Both the position numbers and the translations under genes were made by a program. The notes under the pieces were generated by a model that ran no database searches, was not told the origin of the DNA, and saw only the letters and a program-made list of their open reading frames with translations. From CAYLJO01 sp964383905 (GTDB taxonomy: Bacteria; Acidobacteriota; Blastocatellia; Pyrinomonadales; Pyrinomonadaceae): 16,959 nucleotides of DNA. Positions 1-8,910 of the stretch are shown one piece after another (positions within the stretch are counted from its first letter, which is position 1; each line of letters opens with the position of its first letter). The stretch is taken from the NCBI GenBank assembly GCA_964383905.1, contig CAYLJO010000134.1, forward strand, positions 1 through 16,959, given 5' to 3'.

Positions 1-2251
1 AGTTGTCGAGACGTGCTTTCTCATCGTTGAATCTGATGTTGCCGTACTCGTCAATCAAGCGAGGTACTGCAGCCCCGGGAGTAACCGCGGTTGAACAGGA
101 AGCTGTCTTACCGCATGACGGGTCGAGACCGCCAAGCTCCACTGTCGCCGTCACGGTCTGACCACCAAGTCCGGTGCTGTCAACCGTAATGGACGGCGTA
201 CCCTGGCCGCTGGTGATTGTGCCGGCGGACACCGACCAGTTGTAAGTCGGAGTCACAGCAGCGCCACCCTCGACAGTTGCGGTGAAGGTGATTGGTGCGC
301 CTACCTGCACGGTATCCGGGCAGCTAACCTTGATATTCGGACACGGCGGCGCAATGCACCCACACGCATTGACGGTGACGGTGGTCGAAGAGAAGGCCAC
401 GCAGCCGCAGCCGTCGTCAACTTCCACGGTCGCCGTATAGGTGCCAGCCGAGACGCCGGAAAGATCCCAAGTCACAGTCGGTCCGGTGCCGGTGACGCGC
501 CCGCCGGTGGTGCTATAGGTATAGAGCAACGTATCGCCATCCGGATCGCTGGCACTGGTCGTCAGCGTCACTTGCGATGGACTGGTAGGTGTGCATGCCG
601 GATCCGGAATCGCCGGTGGTGTACAGGTCGCGGGCACGCTAATCGTCGTCGCCGAAGCCGTAAACGAGCTAATGACCGGCGGCTGGTTCGGCAGGACTGT
701 CGGCGCACGCGCATTGCGGTGGCCGAACCAGACCTGACCGATAAATCCGTTCGGATCATCCGACGGGATGAAGCCCAACGGCAGCCCGCCACTGGTCACC
801 GCCACCGAGGTCCCCGGGACCACTACCACGCCCCGACCCGGTACATTAACACCGCTCAGTTGGTTGACGCCCTGATTGAAAGAGGTGGTGTTAAAGCGGC
901 GCTGGTAGTTGATATGGCGGCGGTATGCCAGACCAATCCCCAACCACCGCCGCGGGTAGATCTTCGCGCCGCCAACAAAATCCACCGGGCTGTTCTCGAA
1001 CGCATTCGGCGTGCGACTGCCGACATATTGCGTTGTCAGTAATTCGGCAATCGGCTGGAGGTGCGGGTTGATCGGGAAGTCAAAGCCAACGCCGGTAATG
1101 AATTCATTCGGACGGTCGAGCAGTGTTACATTGCCGCCGCCTAATGCGTTGCTTTTCGGATTGCTGTTAATGATGTACGTGCCGTTGACCGAAAGGTTGG
1201 CATGTTTGGTCAGGCGGCCATCCAGGAATATCGTCAGCCCAAAGTCGCCGAGGTTGCCACCCGGGCTCGCCCCGCGCTGTAAATTGTTAAAGTCACTAAG
1301 ATCGTTCGCGCCTCTATTCTTATAGAAGCGGTAAAACGGCATGATGCCGAAGCCGAACGGGTTGTGCGGCCCCGTGAAGCGAATCTTGGCGCCCGCGACA
1401 AAGCTGCCGAAGGATGACTCACCGTAGAGCCGGTTAATAAACGGGGCGTCCGGCAAATAGGTCGGCGCGGTGGTAAAAGTCACCGGGACGGTGATCGGCA
1501 GTGTCAGCGCGGTCGCCGGAAGCGTCGAGGTAGCCAGCACGATGCCCGGCAGGATGCTCCCGAAAACTGAGCCGATCCCGGGGAAGTTGGCGGCCCCGCC
1601 GAAGTTGCGGCGCGAGAAGCCGGTGCCGCCCGTCACCACGGCCGGGCCTAAATTGGCTGAGAATCCAGGGAAGCCAAAGAGTGTCCCCGCCGCGCCAGGA
1701 CCTACCCCGAAAGTACCGGCTGATCCGCCGACAAACGGGAACTGGACAAACGGCTGGTTGAATGCCGGGCGGAAGACAGCTCCGGCCCCGGCTAACGAGC
1801 CCACATTGGGCCCGCTCGGGGCCAGGATAATGGCCGCGCCGCTGCCCAACTGGCCGGCCGAAAAGCGGAGCTGCGAGTTCGGCAGGTAGAAGCTCGATAA
1901 ATTCTGTGGGTTATCAACCTTGATGCCCCGGTAAGCTTGAGTGTTGAAGAAGAACTCAAGGTGGTCGGTGAGACCGACGTTAAAGCTGGCCGGTATGTCT
2001 TGAAAGTGGACGTTACCGGGGTCACGGTGATAGTCGCTGAAAGCGAAACTGAAGGTAAACTCGCCGCGGCGCAGAGTTTGCCCATCATAGATAGTAAAAA
2101 GTCCGGTCGGTCCGGCAACGGGACCGCCTGTGCCTACGGCCGGAGACAGGTTCCGCGGATCGTCCGCCGGCCTTAAAGTTTGGGCTGAGGCTGCGGCACA
2201 CAGCATCAACATGGCGAGCGCAGCGAAAAGCGCTCTTCTCGCGAGTCTCAT
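1..2251 (-). CDS. Exported outer-membrane beta-barrel protein with PKD/Ig-like repeats (3' end outside window)
   Basis: The frame is open from the ATG at 2251 to the left edge, giving 750 residues without a stop. An AGGAGG ribosome site lies 6 bp before the ATG. Residues 1-23 are a clear signal peptide (basic start, hydrophobic core, cut after ASA). Residues about 25-520 are rich in Gly, Asn and aromatic residues with alternating hydrophobic strands, as in an outer-membrane barrel (for example LRRGEFTFSFAF, FNVGLTDHLEFFF). From Asn522 (NQPPVISSF) a PKD/cadherin-like module follows, with DPDGDTLLYTY, then a Cys-rich link (GCGC, ACGC, PPCPN) and a second Ig-like module. The visible end, DEYGNIRFNDEKARLDN (734-750), resembles the start of an OmpA-like C-terminal domain in acidobacterial proteins; that is from memory and is inference. 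The likely role is a surface or envelope structural protein or porin. No substrate can be assigned. Confidence 0.8.
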   Translation of the reverse strand, partial: MRLARRALFAALAMLMLCAAASAQTLRPADDPRNLSPAVGTGGPVAGPTGLFTIYDGQTLRRGEFTFSFAFSDYHRDPGNVHFQDIPASFNVGLTDHLEFFFNTQAYRGIKVDNPQNLSSFYLPNSQLRFSAGQLGSGAAIILAPSGPNVGSLAGAGAVFRPAFNQPFVQFPFVGGSAGTFGVGPGAAGTLFGFPGFSANLGPAVVTGGTGFSRRNFGGAANFPGIGSVFGSILPGIVLATSTLPATALTLPITVPVTFTTAPTYLPDAPFINRLYGESSFGSFVAGAKIRFTGPHNPFGFGIMPFYRFYKNRGANDLSDFNNLQRGASPGGNLGDFGLTIFLDGRLTKHANLSVNGTYIINSNPKSNALGGGNVTLLDRPNEFITGVGFDFPINPHLQPIAELLTTQYVGSRTPNAFENSPVDFVGGAKIYPRRWLGIGLAYRRHINYQRRFNTTSFNQGVNQLSGVNVPGRGVVVVPGTSVAVTSGGLPLGFIPSDDPNGFIGQVWFGHRNARAPTVLPNQPPVISSFTASATTISVPATCTPPAIPDPACTPTSPSQVTLTTSASDPDGDTLLYTYSTTGGRVTGTGPTVTWDLSGVSAGTYTATVEVDDGCGCVAFSSTTVTVNACGCIAPPCPNIKVSCPDTVQVGAPITFTATVEGGAAVTPTYNWSVSAGTITSGQGTPSITVDSTGLGGQTVTATVELGGLDPSCGKTASCSTAVTPGAAVPRLIDEYGNIRFNDEKARLDN

Positions 2252-2747
2252 CGCATTCCTCCTGCGAAATGAGTATAGAAATTTTGCGAAATGGACGGCC
2301 GTGCTGGCAAGGCCGCGGGTTGGGCGGATGTCTTTCTATTTGCATCTGGCTGTTCATCACAGACATCGCGCGCTCTCCCGACTCTTGCGGGGCGCGGACG
2401 CTCCAACTACAAGCGTTCAACGAAAAAGTTAAAGCGAAACTGCTACCGCCCTCGACCCGTAGATGGAGCGGAGCAGCGAGAGGAGCCGGGCAACTCAGTT
2501 GCCCGCTGTGGGCGCTAAACCTACCTTATGCGCCTCCCGACTGTTCTTTCTTTTGGATCTGATGCGCCACTGTTTATACGAGAACAGTTGCCCCCGTGTC
2601 AACGATCCAGACGGCACGGCTTCGTGTTTTCCTAAAACTGTTACACTTTGCCCCCGTTAGCCGAATCACGCGAGACCATACTCCACATTGGAGCGGAAAT
2701 CAAGACTTTTTCATAACTTAGCGCGAAATCAAAAGATGTTTTTTTCG
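2252..2747. other. Non-coding interval between outer-membrane protein and glutamate dehydrogenase genes
   Basis: About 500 bp with no convincing gene; the short ORFs here lack ribosome sites and familiar protein patterns. It serves as upstream region of the outer-membrane protein gene and downstream region of the dehydrogenase gene, both on the minus strand. It contains a perfect 19-bp palindrome (2487-2505), an inverted repeat ACTGTT-N8-AACAGT (2569-2588), and the 10-mer TTGCCCCCGT twice exactly 60 bp apart (2588-2597 and 2648-2657). A TATACT box on the minus strand (2272-2277) sits close to the outer-membrane protein start but has no good -35 partner. No tRNA or known riboswitch was recognised. 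Confidence 0.6.
2487..2505. repeat. Perfect 19-bp palindrome (hairpin or operator candidate)
   Basis: CGGGCAACT, one central C, then AGTTGCCCG: two perfect 9-bp arms. As RNA it would form a short GC-rich stem with a tight loop. No T-run follows on either strand, so it is not a standard intrinsic terminator. It lies about 235 bp upstream of the outer-membrane protein gene and about 240 bp downstream of the dehydrogenase stop, so it could be an operator, a 3' processing hairpin or a dispersed palindromic repeat. Confidence 0.5.
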
Positions 2748-4028
<1,281 letters not shown>

Positions 4029-4099
4029 GATCGTCTCCACAATCAGCAGTCAGCAATTAGCAGCCGGTTGAAAGCCCACAGCCGATTACCGATGACTCA

Positions 4100-4981
4100 T
4101 TATTGTTTACTTCTTAAGATCTCATTCATCGCGCCGGTGCGGTAACCGCGTAAATCCAGCGTCACGTAATGGAAACCGAGCGCGCGGAAGCGCCGCTCCA
4201 GTTCATCTATGACTCCGCGGCGCAGCACGCGATCCATTTCTGCCGGTGCGACCTCCAGCCGCACCAGATTGTCGTGATGGCGCACGCGAAACTCGCGAAA
4301 GCCCATCGCACGCATAATTTCTTCACCACGATCAACCGTGGCAAGCCGCTCGATAGTCACGGGCGTGCCGTAGGCGATGCGCGAGGAAAGGCAGGGACTC
4401 GCGGGCTTATCCCAGGTCGGGAGCCCCGCGCGTCGGCTCAACTCCCGGACTTCGCGCTTGCTCATCCCGACCTCGACGAGCGGACTGCGCACACTGTGCT
4501 CACCGGCGGCCGCGCGGCCGGGACGATAATCTCCTAAATCATCCGTCGTTGAGCCATCAACCACATGTGCCAACTCACGCTCGCGCGCGAGCGGCCCGAG
4601 TTTGCCGTAGAGCTCAGTCTTGCAGAAGTAACAGCGGTCGGGCGCATTGGCCTGATAACGCGGATCGTTCAGTTCCTCCGTCCGAATAAATTCCTGATGA
4701 AAACCGAATTGCTCGACAAGACGAATCGTCTCCTCGCGCTGATAATGGGCCAGGCTCGCCGATTCTCCGGTGACGCACAGGGAGCGCAGGCCTAACTCCT
4801 CGGTCGCGATCAAAGCGACGTATGTGCTGTCGACTCCGCCGGAAAATGCTACCAGCACGGATTTCATCTCGCGAAACAGAGCGCGCAGTTGCCGCTCCTT
4901 TGTTTCAGACTCGGCGGGGATATGGGCCGCCGCTTGCTCCTTTTGCTCCATCATTTGCGCTTCAACCAAACTATTCTTCAT
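4100..4981 (-). CDS. larE: LarE-type ATP-dependent sacrificial sulfur transferase
   Basis: 293 residues, the usual size for LarE. The PP-loop ATP site SGGVDST is at 47-53. It is followed by GESASL (72-77), DRCYFCKTELY (115-125), VDGSTTDDLGDYRPGR (141-156) and DKPASPCLSSRIAYG (191-205), the standard order for the family. In LarE the sulfur that activates the nickel-pincer nucleotide (lactate racemase cofactor) comes either from a protein Cys or through an iron-sulfur cluster. Here Cys117, Cys120 and Cys197 are all present. A three-Cys set could hold a [4Fe-4S] cluster as in some homologues; that is inference. No larA, larB or larC lies in the window, so the client enzyme is unknown. The ATG at 4981 has only a modest ribosome site; ATGs at residues 10 and 11 are alternatives. 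The tail (HYVTLDLRGYRTGAMNE) is typical, so the gene looks complete. Confidence 0.92.
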   Translation of the reverse strand: MKNSLVEAQMMEQKEQAAAHIPAESETKERQLRALFREMKSVLVAFSGGVDSTYVALIATEELGLRSLCVTGESASLAHYQREETIRLVEQFGFHQEFIRTEELNDPRYQANAPDRCYFCKTELYGKLGPLARERELAHVVDGSTTDDLGDYRPGRAAAGEHSVRSPLVEVGMSKREVRELSRRAGLPTWDKPASPCLSSRIAYGTPVTIERLATVDRGEEIMRAMGFREFRVRHHDNLVRLEVAPAEMDRVLRRGVIDELERRFRALGFHYVTLDLRGYRTGAMNEILRSKQ

Positions 4982-5295
4982 GGCCCTTATTTCCCTGCAT
5001 CAAGGCGAACGAACGCGCTCGCTCCAGGACTCTCAATTCAACCTATATGGGGATCGCATCTTATTATGTGGCGCATGTTATCCCATGCCTTTACTCCCGC
5101 GCAACCCACTTCAAAGCCTAAGGTAGAGATGCCGAAAGAAGTAAAGGGTTAAGCTAAACATTAAACTCTTCCCTCTCGCGACCCCGATGATAAGCTCATG
5201 GACGCAGTGTAAAGGCGCATGCTAAAATTAGGTTCTCCCCGGAGTTTTTCGCTTATCTTGGAACAATCCGTTTTTTGCGCCGGCAGTTGTTCGCC
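4982..5295. other. Divergent intergenic region upstream of larE and the TPR gene
   Basis: A 314-bp spacer between a minus-strand gene and a plus-strand gene, so it should hold promoters for both. The small ORFs in it lack protein-like patterns. The best plus-strand promoter guess is described separately at 5199-5228. For the minus strand there is a CATAAT box near 5065-5070 but no matching -35. No hairpin, tRNA or riboswitch was recognised. Confidence 0.5.
5199..5228 (+). promoter_or_regulatory. Possible sigma70-like promoter for the TPR operon
   Basis: TGGACG (4 of 6 matches to TTGACA) at 5199-5204, an 18-bp spacer, and TAAAAT (5 of 6 matches to TATAAT) at 5223-5228, about 70 bp before the chosen TPR start. 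The -35 is weak and such matches arise by chance, so this is only a candidate. Confidence 0.3.
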
Positions 5296-6759
5296 ATGGT
5301 TTTTCGCTTTCGCACTCGTGCCATCCTCTACGCCTCTGCGCTCTCACTCACACTTCTCTGCGCCGCCAGTGCTCTCGCCCAAACGGACGAAGCGTTCGGC
5401 GATGACGCAAGCGATCCCGTTAAGCTATTCGAGCGCGGGCAGGAGGCGCACGCCCGCGGCGATCTCAAACTAGCGCTCGAGTTTTATGAAGGAGCGATTA
5501 AGTTGCGCCCGGAATTCCCTGAAGCCGAGCTTCAGCGCGGCGCAGCGCTTGTCGCCCTCAACCGTCTGCCGGAGGCTGAAAAAGCCTATCGTCGTGCCAT
5601 CGCACTGCGCAAAGACTGGGCGTTACCCTACACCGCCCTGGCCACACTTCTCATCACCGTCAACCGCGAAAGTGAAGCCGAACCACTCCTGCGCCGCGCA
5701 CTCGAGCTCGATGCCAGGAGTTACGTAACGCTCGACGCCCTCGCCCGGCTGCGCCTACGCGCCGGCGACACGCGCGAAGCGTTAGCCCTCGCGCGACGCG
5801 CGACGGACGATAAAGAGGCCACCGCATCGGCATGGGTGGTACGCGGTGTGGCCGAGCACGCCGCCGGGGCTAAAGCGGAGGCCGCGGTAAGTCTTGACCG
5901 CGCCCTGCAAATGCAACCCGATAACCTGCCGGCGCTCGAAGAGCGCGCGGACTTAAGGGCTGAAGCTGGCGACTACGAACATGCCATCAACGACCTTCAG
6001 GCGGCTCTGCGTATCAGGCCCACGGATAAAAACATCTCTCTCACCCTGGCACGATTTTACGATAAGGCGGGGAGGGCGGACGAAGCGCACCGCATCAGGC
6101 AAAGCCTTGGCCCGAGTGAAACAGCCGGGGCGCCAGCCGAAGGCGCAAACGGTGTGATCGGCACACCCGACGAGATTGAAGCTGCCAATAGTGAGGATCC
6201 GGTGAAGGCGCGTGTCGCGCTTGAGAAATTGCAGGGGCGCAATCCCCGCAATGCGGCGCTGCTCGCGCGTCTCGGCGCTTCCTACCGCACCGTGGACCCG
6301 CCGCGCTCGCTGGACTATTATCGCCGCGCCGCCGAGGTCGAGCCGCGCGACGCGGCTTATGCGACCGGGTATGCGGCGGCTTTAGTGCAGGCAAGGCGTT
6401 TTACCGAAGCGGCGATGATCCTGCGGCGCGTCATCGCTGCCGCTCCTGATACTTATGCGGCCCACGCCAATCTGGCAACCGCGCTTTACGAGTCAAAGCA
6501 GTTCGCGGAAGCGATTCCTGAATACGAGTGGCTCCTTAAAGCGAAGCCCGACCTGACAGTCGCCTATTTTTTCATCGCGACCGCGCACGATTTCCTCGGC
6601 GAGTACCCGGAGGCCCTCGCCGCCTACGAAACATTCCTGGCGCGTGCCGATGCGCAGAAGAACCAACTGGAGATCGAGAAAATCAACCTGCGGTTGCCGA
6701 GCCTGCGTAATCAAGTCAGGCGCGGGGAGGGAGTCAAGCGCAAAAAACAGAAACCATGA
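5296..6759 (+). CDS. Exported tetratricopeptide-repeat protein
   Basis: 487 residues from the ATG at 5296. A TTG at 5275 would add seven residues ahead of the signal peptide and is less likely; neither start has a clear ribosome site. Residues 1 to about 29 form a signal peptide (basic MVFRFRTR, hydrophobic core, ALA-Q cut). The rest is almost wholly TPR: about six or seven repeats (for example GDLKLALEFYEGAIKLRPEF, NRLPEAEKAYRRAIALR, GDYEHAINDLQAALRIRP), a roughly 40-residue Ala/Gly/Glu-rich link near 275-315, then four or five more (SLDYYRRAAEVEPRDA, KQFAEAIPEYEWLLKAKP, GEYPEALAAYETFL). The C-terminus is basic (KRKKQKP). TPRs are protein-binding scaffolds. In the periplasm or at the envelope this one may organise a complex, perhaps with the two exported proteins encoded just downstream, but the partner is inferred from position only. 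Confidence 0.85.
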   Translation: MVFRFRTRAILYASALSLTLLCAASALAQTDEAFGDDASDPVKLFERGQEAHARGDLKLALEFYEGAIKLRPEFPEAELQRGAALVALNRLPEAEKAYRRAIALRKDWALPYTALATLLITVNRESEAEPLLRRALELDARSYVTLDALARLRLRAGDTREALALARRATDDKEATASAWVVRGVAEHAAGAKAEAAVSLDRALQMQPDNLPALEERADLRAEAGDYEHAINDLQAALRIRPTDKNISLTLARFYDKAGRADEAHRIRQSLGPSETAGAPAEGANGVIGTPDEIEAANSEDPVKARVALEKLQGRNPRNAALLARLGASYRTVDPPRSLDYYRRAAEVEPRDAAYATGYAAALVQARRFTEAAMILRRVIAAAPDTYAAHANLATALYESKQFAEAIPEYEWLLKAKPDLTVAYFFIATAHDFLGEYPEALAAYETFLARADAQKNQLEIEKINLRLPSLRNQVRRGEGVKRKKQKP

Positions 6760-6820
6760 GCTTGCATGTTTCGTGATAATGAGATTCACTTAAGCGTTAA
6801 ATGCGAGTAGACAAAGACCA

Positions 6821-7465
6821 ATGAGATATCCTCTCTCTCGATACAGAAAATTTCTCTTACGATGCTGCGCGCTTCTAGCGTTTGCCGTCTGCCTCACCCC
6901 CGTTGTGCCGGGACAGGATAATCCCGAGGCGCAACTCGCAACCGCGCCACCGCCGATGAAGTTTGTTTCACATGATGAACGCGAACAACTCTCCGGGGTG
7001 CAAGATATCAAAGCACGCACGCACCTGAGCCTTGAACTGGCGGCGACTCGCCTCCGGCATGCCGAAGAGCTGACCACCCGACGCCAATTCAATGCCGCCG
7101 CCGGCGAACTCGGCACCTACGAGGGTCTCATTGAAGACGCGCTCAATTTTTTAGGCCAGCAGGGGAAGAGCGGTAATAAGATACGTGATCTTTACCGGCG
7201 CCTGGAACTCACTTTACGGGCGCATGCGCCACGCCTTGAAGCCATCCGCCGCGAGACACCCGCGGAGTACGCGGTTCATGTCAAGGCGATCGCCGAATTT
7301 GCTCGCAATGCTCGCACCGAAGCGCTCAACTCTTTTTACGGCGAAACGGTCATTCGCGGGGAGGCCCATCCGAGCAATAAGAAGGCTTCAAACGAGAAAG
7401 AGCCCAAAGATACGTCTGCCACTCCCAAAAGCTCCTCCCCGGATTCACAGGATAAACATCCATGA
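6821..7465 (+). CDS. Small exported helical protein, unknown function (first of a paralogous pair)
   Basis: 214 residues, not assigned to a known family. Residues 1-31 form a signal peptide (basic RYRK, long hydrophobic run, cut near VPG-Q). Residues about 50-175 are predicted mostly helical by heptad-like spacing (ARTHLSLELAATRLRHAEEL, LYRRLELTLRAHAPRLEAIR). The last 35 residues are a low-complexity hydrophilic tail rich in Lys, Ser, Pro and Asp. It starts 61 bp after the TPR gene and its stop overlaps the next start in ATGA, so the three genes probably form one operon. The ribosome site before the ATG at 6821 is weak. The core resembles the downstream 182-residue protein in layout (DIKART.LSLELAATRL against TLDKRT.IFIKAAERRL). 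Confidence 0.75.
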   Translation: MRYPLSRYRKFLLRCCALLAFAVCLTPVVPGQDNPEAQLATAPPPMKFVSHDEREQLSGVQDIKARTHLSLELAATRLRHAEELTTRRQFNAAAGELGTYEGLIEDALNFLGQQGKSGNKIRDLYRRLELTLRAHAPRLEAIRRETPAEYAVHVKAIAEFARNARTEALNSFYGETVIRGEAHPSNKKASNEKEPKDTSATPKSSSPDSQDKHP

Positions 7466-8010
7466 TGCTCCAAATATCCTATCGGGCGTTCACCGCATTC
7501 TTGATCCTGGCGTGCCTGACCGGCATGGCCCCGGCGCGCGTACGAACCACCCCCTCCCGCGACCACCTGACTCCACAGGAAGCAGACCTCGTGCGTGACG
7601 CCCAGACACTGGACAAGCGGACGGCCATCTTCATCAAGGCCGCCGAGCGGCGACTGCTGTTGTTGACGGATTCGAATGCGGCGGCTTCCAGGCAGGCGCA
7701 GAAGGACGTGGAGAAATGGGGGGAACTGCCCAAGGGTACGCGCGCCGAACTTCTGGGGGATGTGGCTAAAATTCTCGACGAGGCCAGCACCAACGTAGAT
7801 GATGTTAGCATGCGCGACGAGAAGAACCCGCTGATCCCGAAAGCCCTGCGGATGCTGGCTGCCGCGTCAACACGCTTTGTTGCTCAGCTCGTGGAGATGC
7901 GCGCGCGCGCCGCAGATGGCGAAGAACGTGATGCCCTTGAGCAGGCGATTGAAAATGCCCAGTCAATCATCGCCGCAGCCGACAAGTTGCAATCACCCAG
8001 GAAGCAATGA
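7462..8010 (+). CDS. Small exported helical protein, unknown function (second of a paralogous pair)
   Basis: 182 residues, no recognised family. The start codon overlaps the stop of the previous gene (ATGA, 7462-7465), which suggests translational coupling. Residues 1-25 form a signal peptide (hydrophobic 9-23, cut near APA-R). The mature part is Ala-, Leu- and Arg-rich and looks all-helical, with LTPQEADLVRDAQTLDKRT near 36-54 and a last helix at 153-176. Order and spacing of motifs parallel the upstream 214-residue protein: a DKRT/KART helix, an ELLGDVAKILDEA against ELGTYEGLIEDAL helix, then an NPLIPKALRML against NKIRDLYRRLE helix. It lacks the hydrophilic tail of its neighbour. Homology is inferred by eye and needs a profile comparison. 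It is probably periplasmic and works with the TPR protein encoded upstream. Confidence 0.75.
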   Translation: MMLQISYRAFTAFLILACLTGMAPARVRTTPSRDHLTPQEADLVRDAQTLDKRTAIFIKAAERRLLLLTDSNAAASRQAQKDVEKWGELPKGTRAELLGDVAKILDEASTNVDDVSMRDEKNPLIPKALRMLAAASTRFVAQLVEMRARAADGEERDALEQAIENAQSIIAAADKLQSPRKQ

Positions 8011-8063
8011 TCCCGGATAATTGTGAACGACGCTCGCATATCACAGTTCACCCACGTCTTGCT

Positions 8064-8089
8064 GAGAGGGAACATCAGGGTTCCCCCTT
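8064..8089 (+). terminator. Possible terminator hairpin after the TPR operon
   Basis: GGGAAC (8068-8073), a 6-nt loop, and GTTCCC (8080-8085), extended outward by one mismatch and three more pairs. It lies 54 bp after the stop of the last operon gene. Only three Ts follow at once, so as an intrinsic terminator it is weak. Confidence 0.35.
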
Positions 8090-8200
8090 TGAGATTCTTA
8101 ATAAATACTTTAGGAACCGACACGCATTTCTCCTCGTAAAATAGTCGGCAGGCGAAAAGCTTCACGCGCTGGTCGCGCTATGAAAGGAATTTTCTAGAGC

Positions 8201-8776
8201 ATGGACAACAGATATTACCCCGGCGTCGAAGCCGATGTCGCTAAACTCATGACCGAGCTACGCAGCCTATTTGACGAGGATTATGAAGTACAGACGATGC
8301 AGGTTTCGCAAACAACTGTGTTGCAGGCGCGCAAATCGAGTACCTTACGCGACCTAACCGGGCTCTCTTCGGCGCTGACCATCAAAGTGACGCCGGAGCA
8401 CGGCGGCACGCGCGTCGAGATCGGCATGCAGAAATGGTTTGACAAGGCGGCGGTGGCGGCCGTGGCCGTAATCCTCTCCTCCGGCCTGCTGCTGGCGTTG
8501 CCCGCGCTCGGCGCCTACTGGCAATACAAGATCACCGAAGACGCCTGGAAGGTCATCGAAGAGCACATCGCACGCAAAGCCGGTGGCTACGTTCCGCCGA
8601 TGCCCGGACGCTGCGGCACGTGCGGCGCGGCCACCAGTGTAGGGTCCGCTTTCTGTTCCGTCTGTGGCGCAAACATGCGCGTCGGCCTCACCTGCGCGTC
8701 ATGCGGCGCGGTCCAAAAGGACGCTTCCGCGCGTTTCTGCAATCGTTGTGGCAAACCGCTGGCGGGGGGTGCGTGA
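8201..8776 (+). CDS. Membrane protein with two C-terminal zinc ribbons
   Basis: 191 residues. The N-terminal 80 residues form an alpha/beta domain (YYPGVEADVAKLMTELRSLF, then strands ending TRVEIGMQKWFD). One hydrophobic segment (about 83-105) probably crosses the membrane or lies in it. The C-terminus holds two zinc ribbons: CGTC/CSVC (Cys138, 141, 152, 155) and CASC/CNRC (Cys165, 168, 180, 183). A similar N-domain plus hydrophobic plus zinc-ribbon layout occurs in uncharacterised bacterial proteins; the role is unknown, and ribbons of this kind usually mediate protein or nucleic-acid contact. The ATG at 8201 has AAGGAA about 12 bp upstream, a long spacing. It lies 190 bp after the TPR operon on the same strand, behind a possible terminator, so it is likely a separate unit. 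Confidence 0.85.
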   Translation: MDNRYYPGVEADVAKLMTELRSLFDEDYEVQTMQVSQTTVLQARKSSTLRDLTGLSSALTIKVTPEHGGTRVEIGMQKWFDKAAVAAVAVILSSGLLLALPALGAYWQYKITEDAWKVIEEHIARKAGGYVPPMPGRCGTCGAATSVGSAFCSVCGANMRVGLTCASCGAVQKDASARFCNRCGKPLAGGA

Positions 8777-8910
8777 GGAAGCGTTCCGGCGTTAAGGAGC
8801 GCGCCATTACGCAATTCCGATGCTACGGATCCCATGCATCAAACCGTTATCGCGTGAGCGCTTCACTTCAATAATTAATCCGGGTGCCGGCCGTTGCCAG
8901 TGGCTTCATA

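Noticed and set aside
572..1042. 156-residue plus-strand ORF and other long plus ORFs across 572-1889
   Set aside because: They are antisense to the continuous minus-strand outer-membrane protein frame and have Arg- or Pro-rich, non-protein-like composition.
2569..2588. ACTGTT-N8-AACAGT as a LexA/SOS box
   Set aside because: The spacing differs from the E. coli CTGT-N8-ACAG form and no SOS gene lies next to it.
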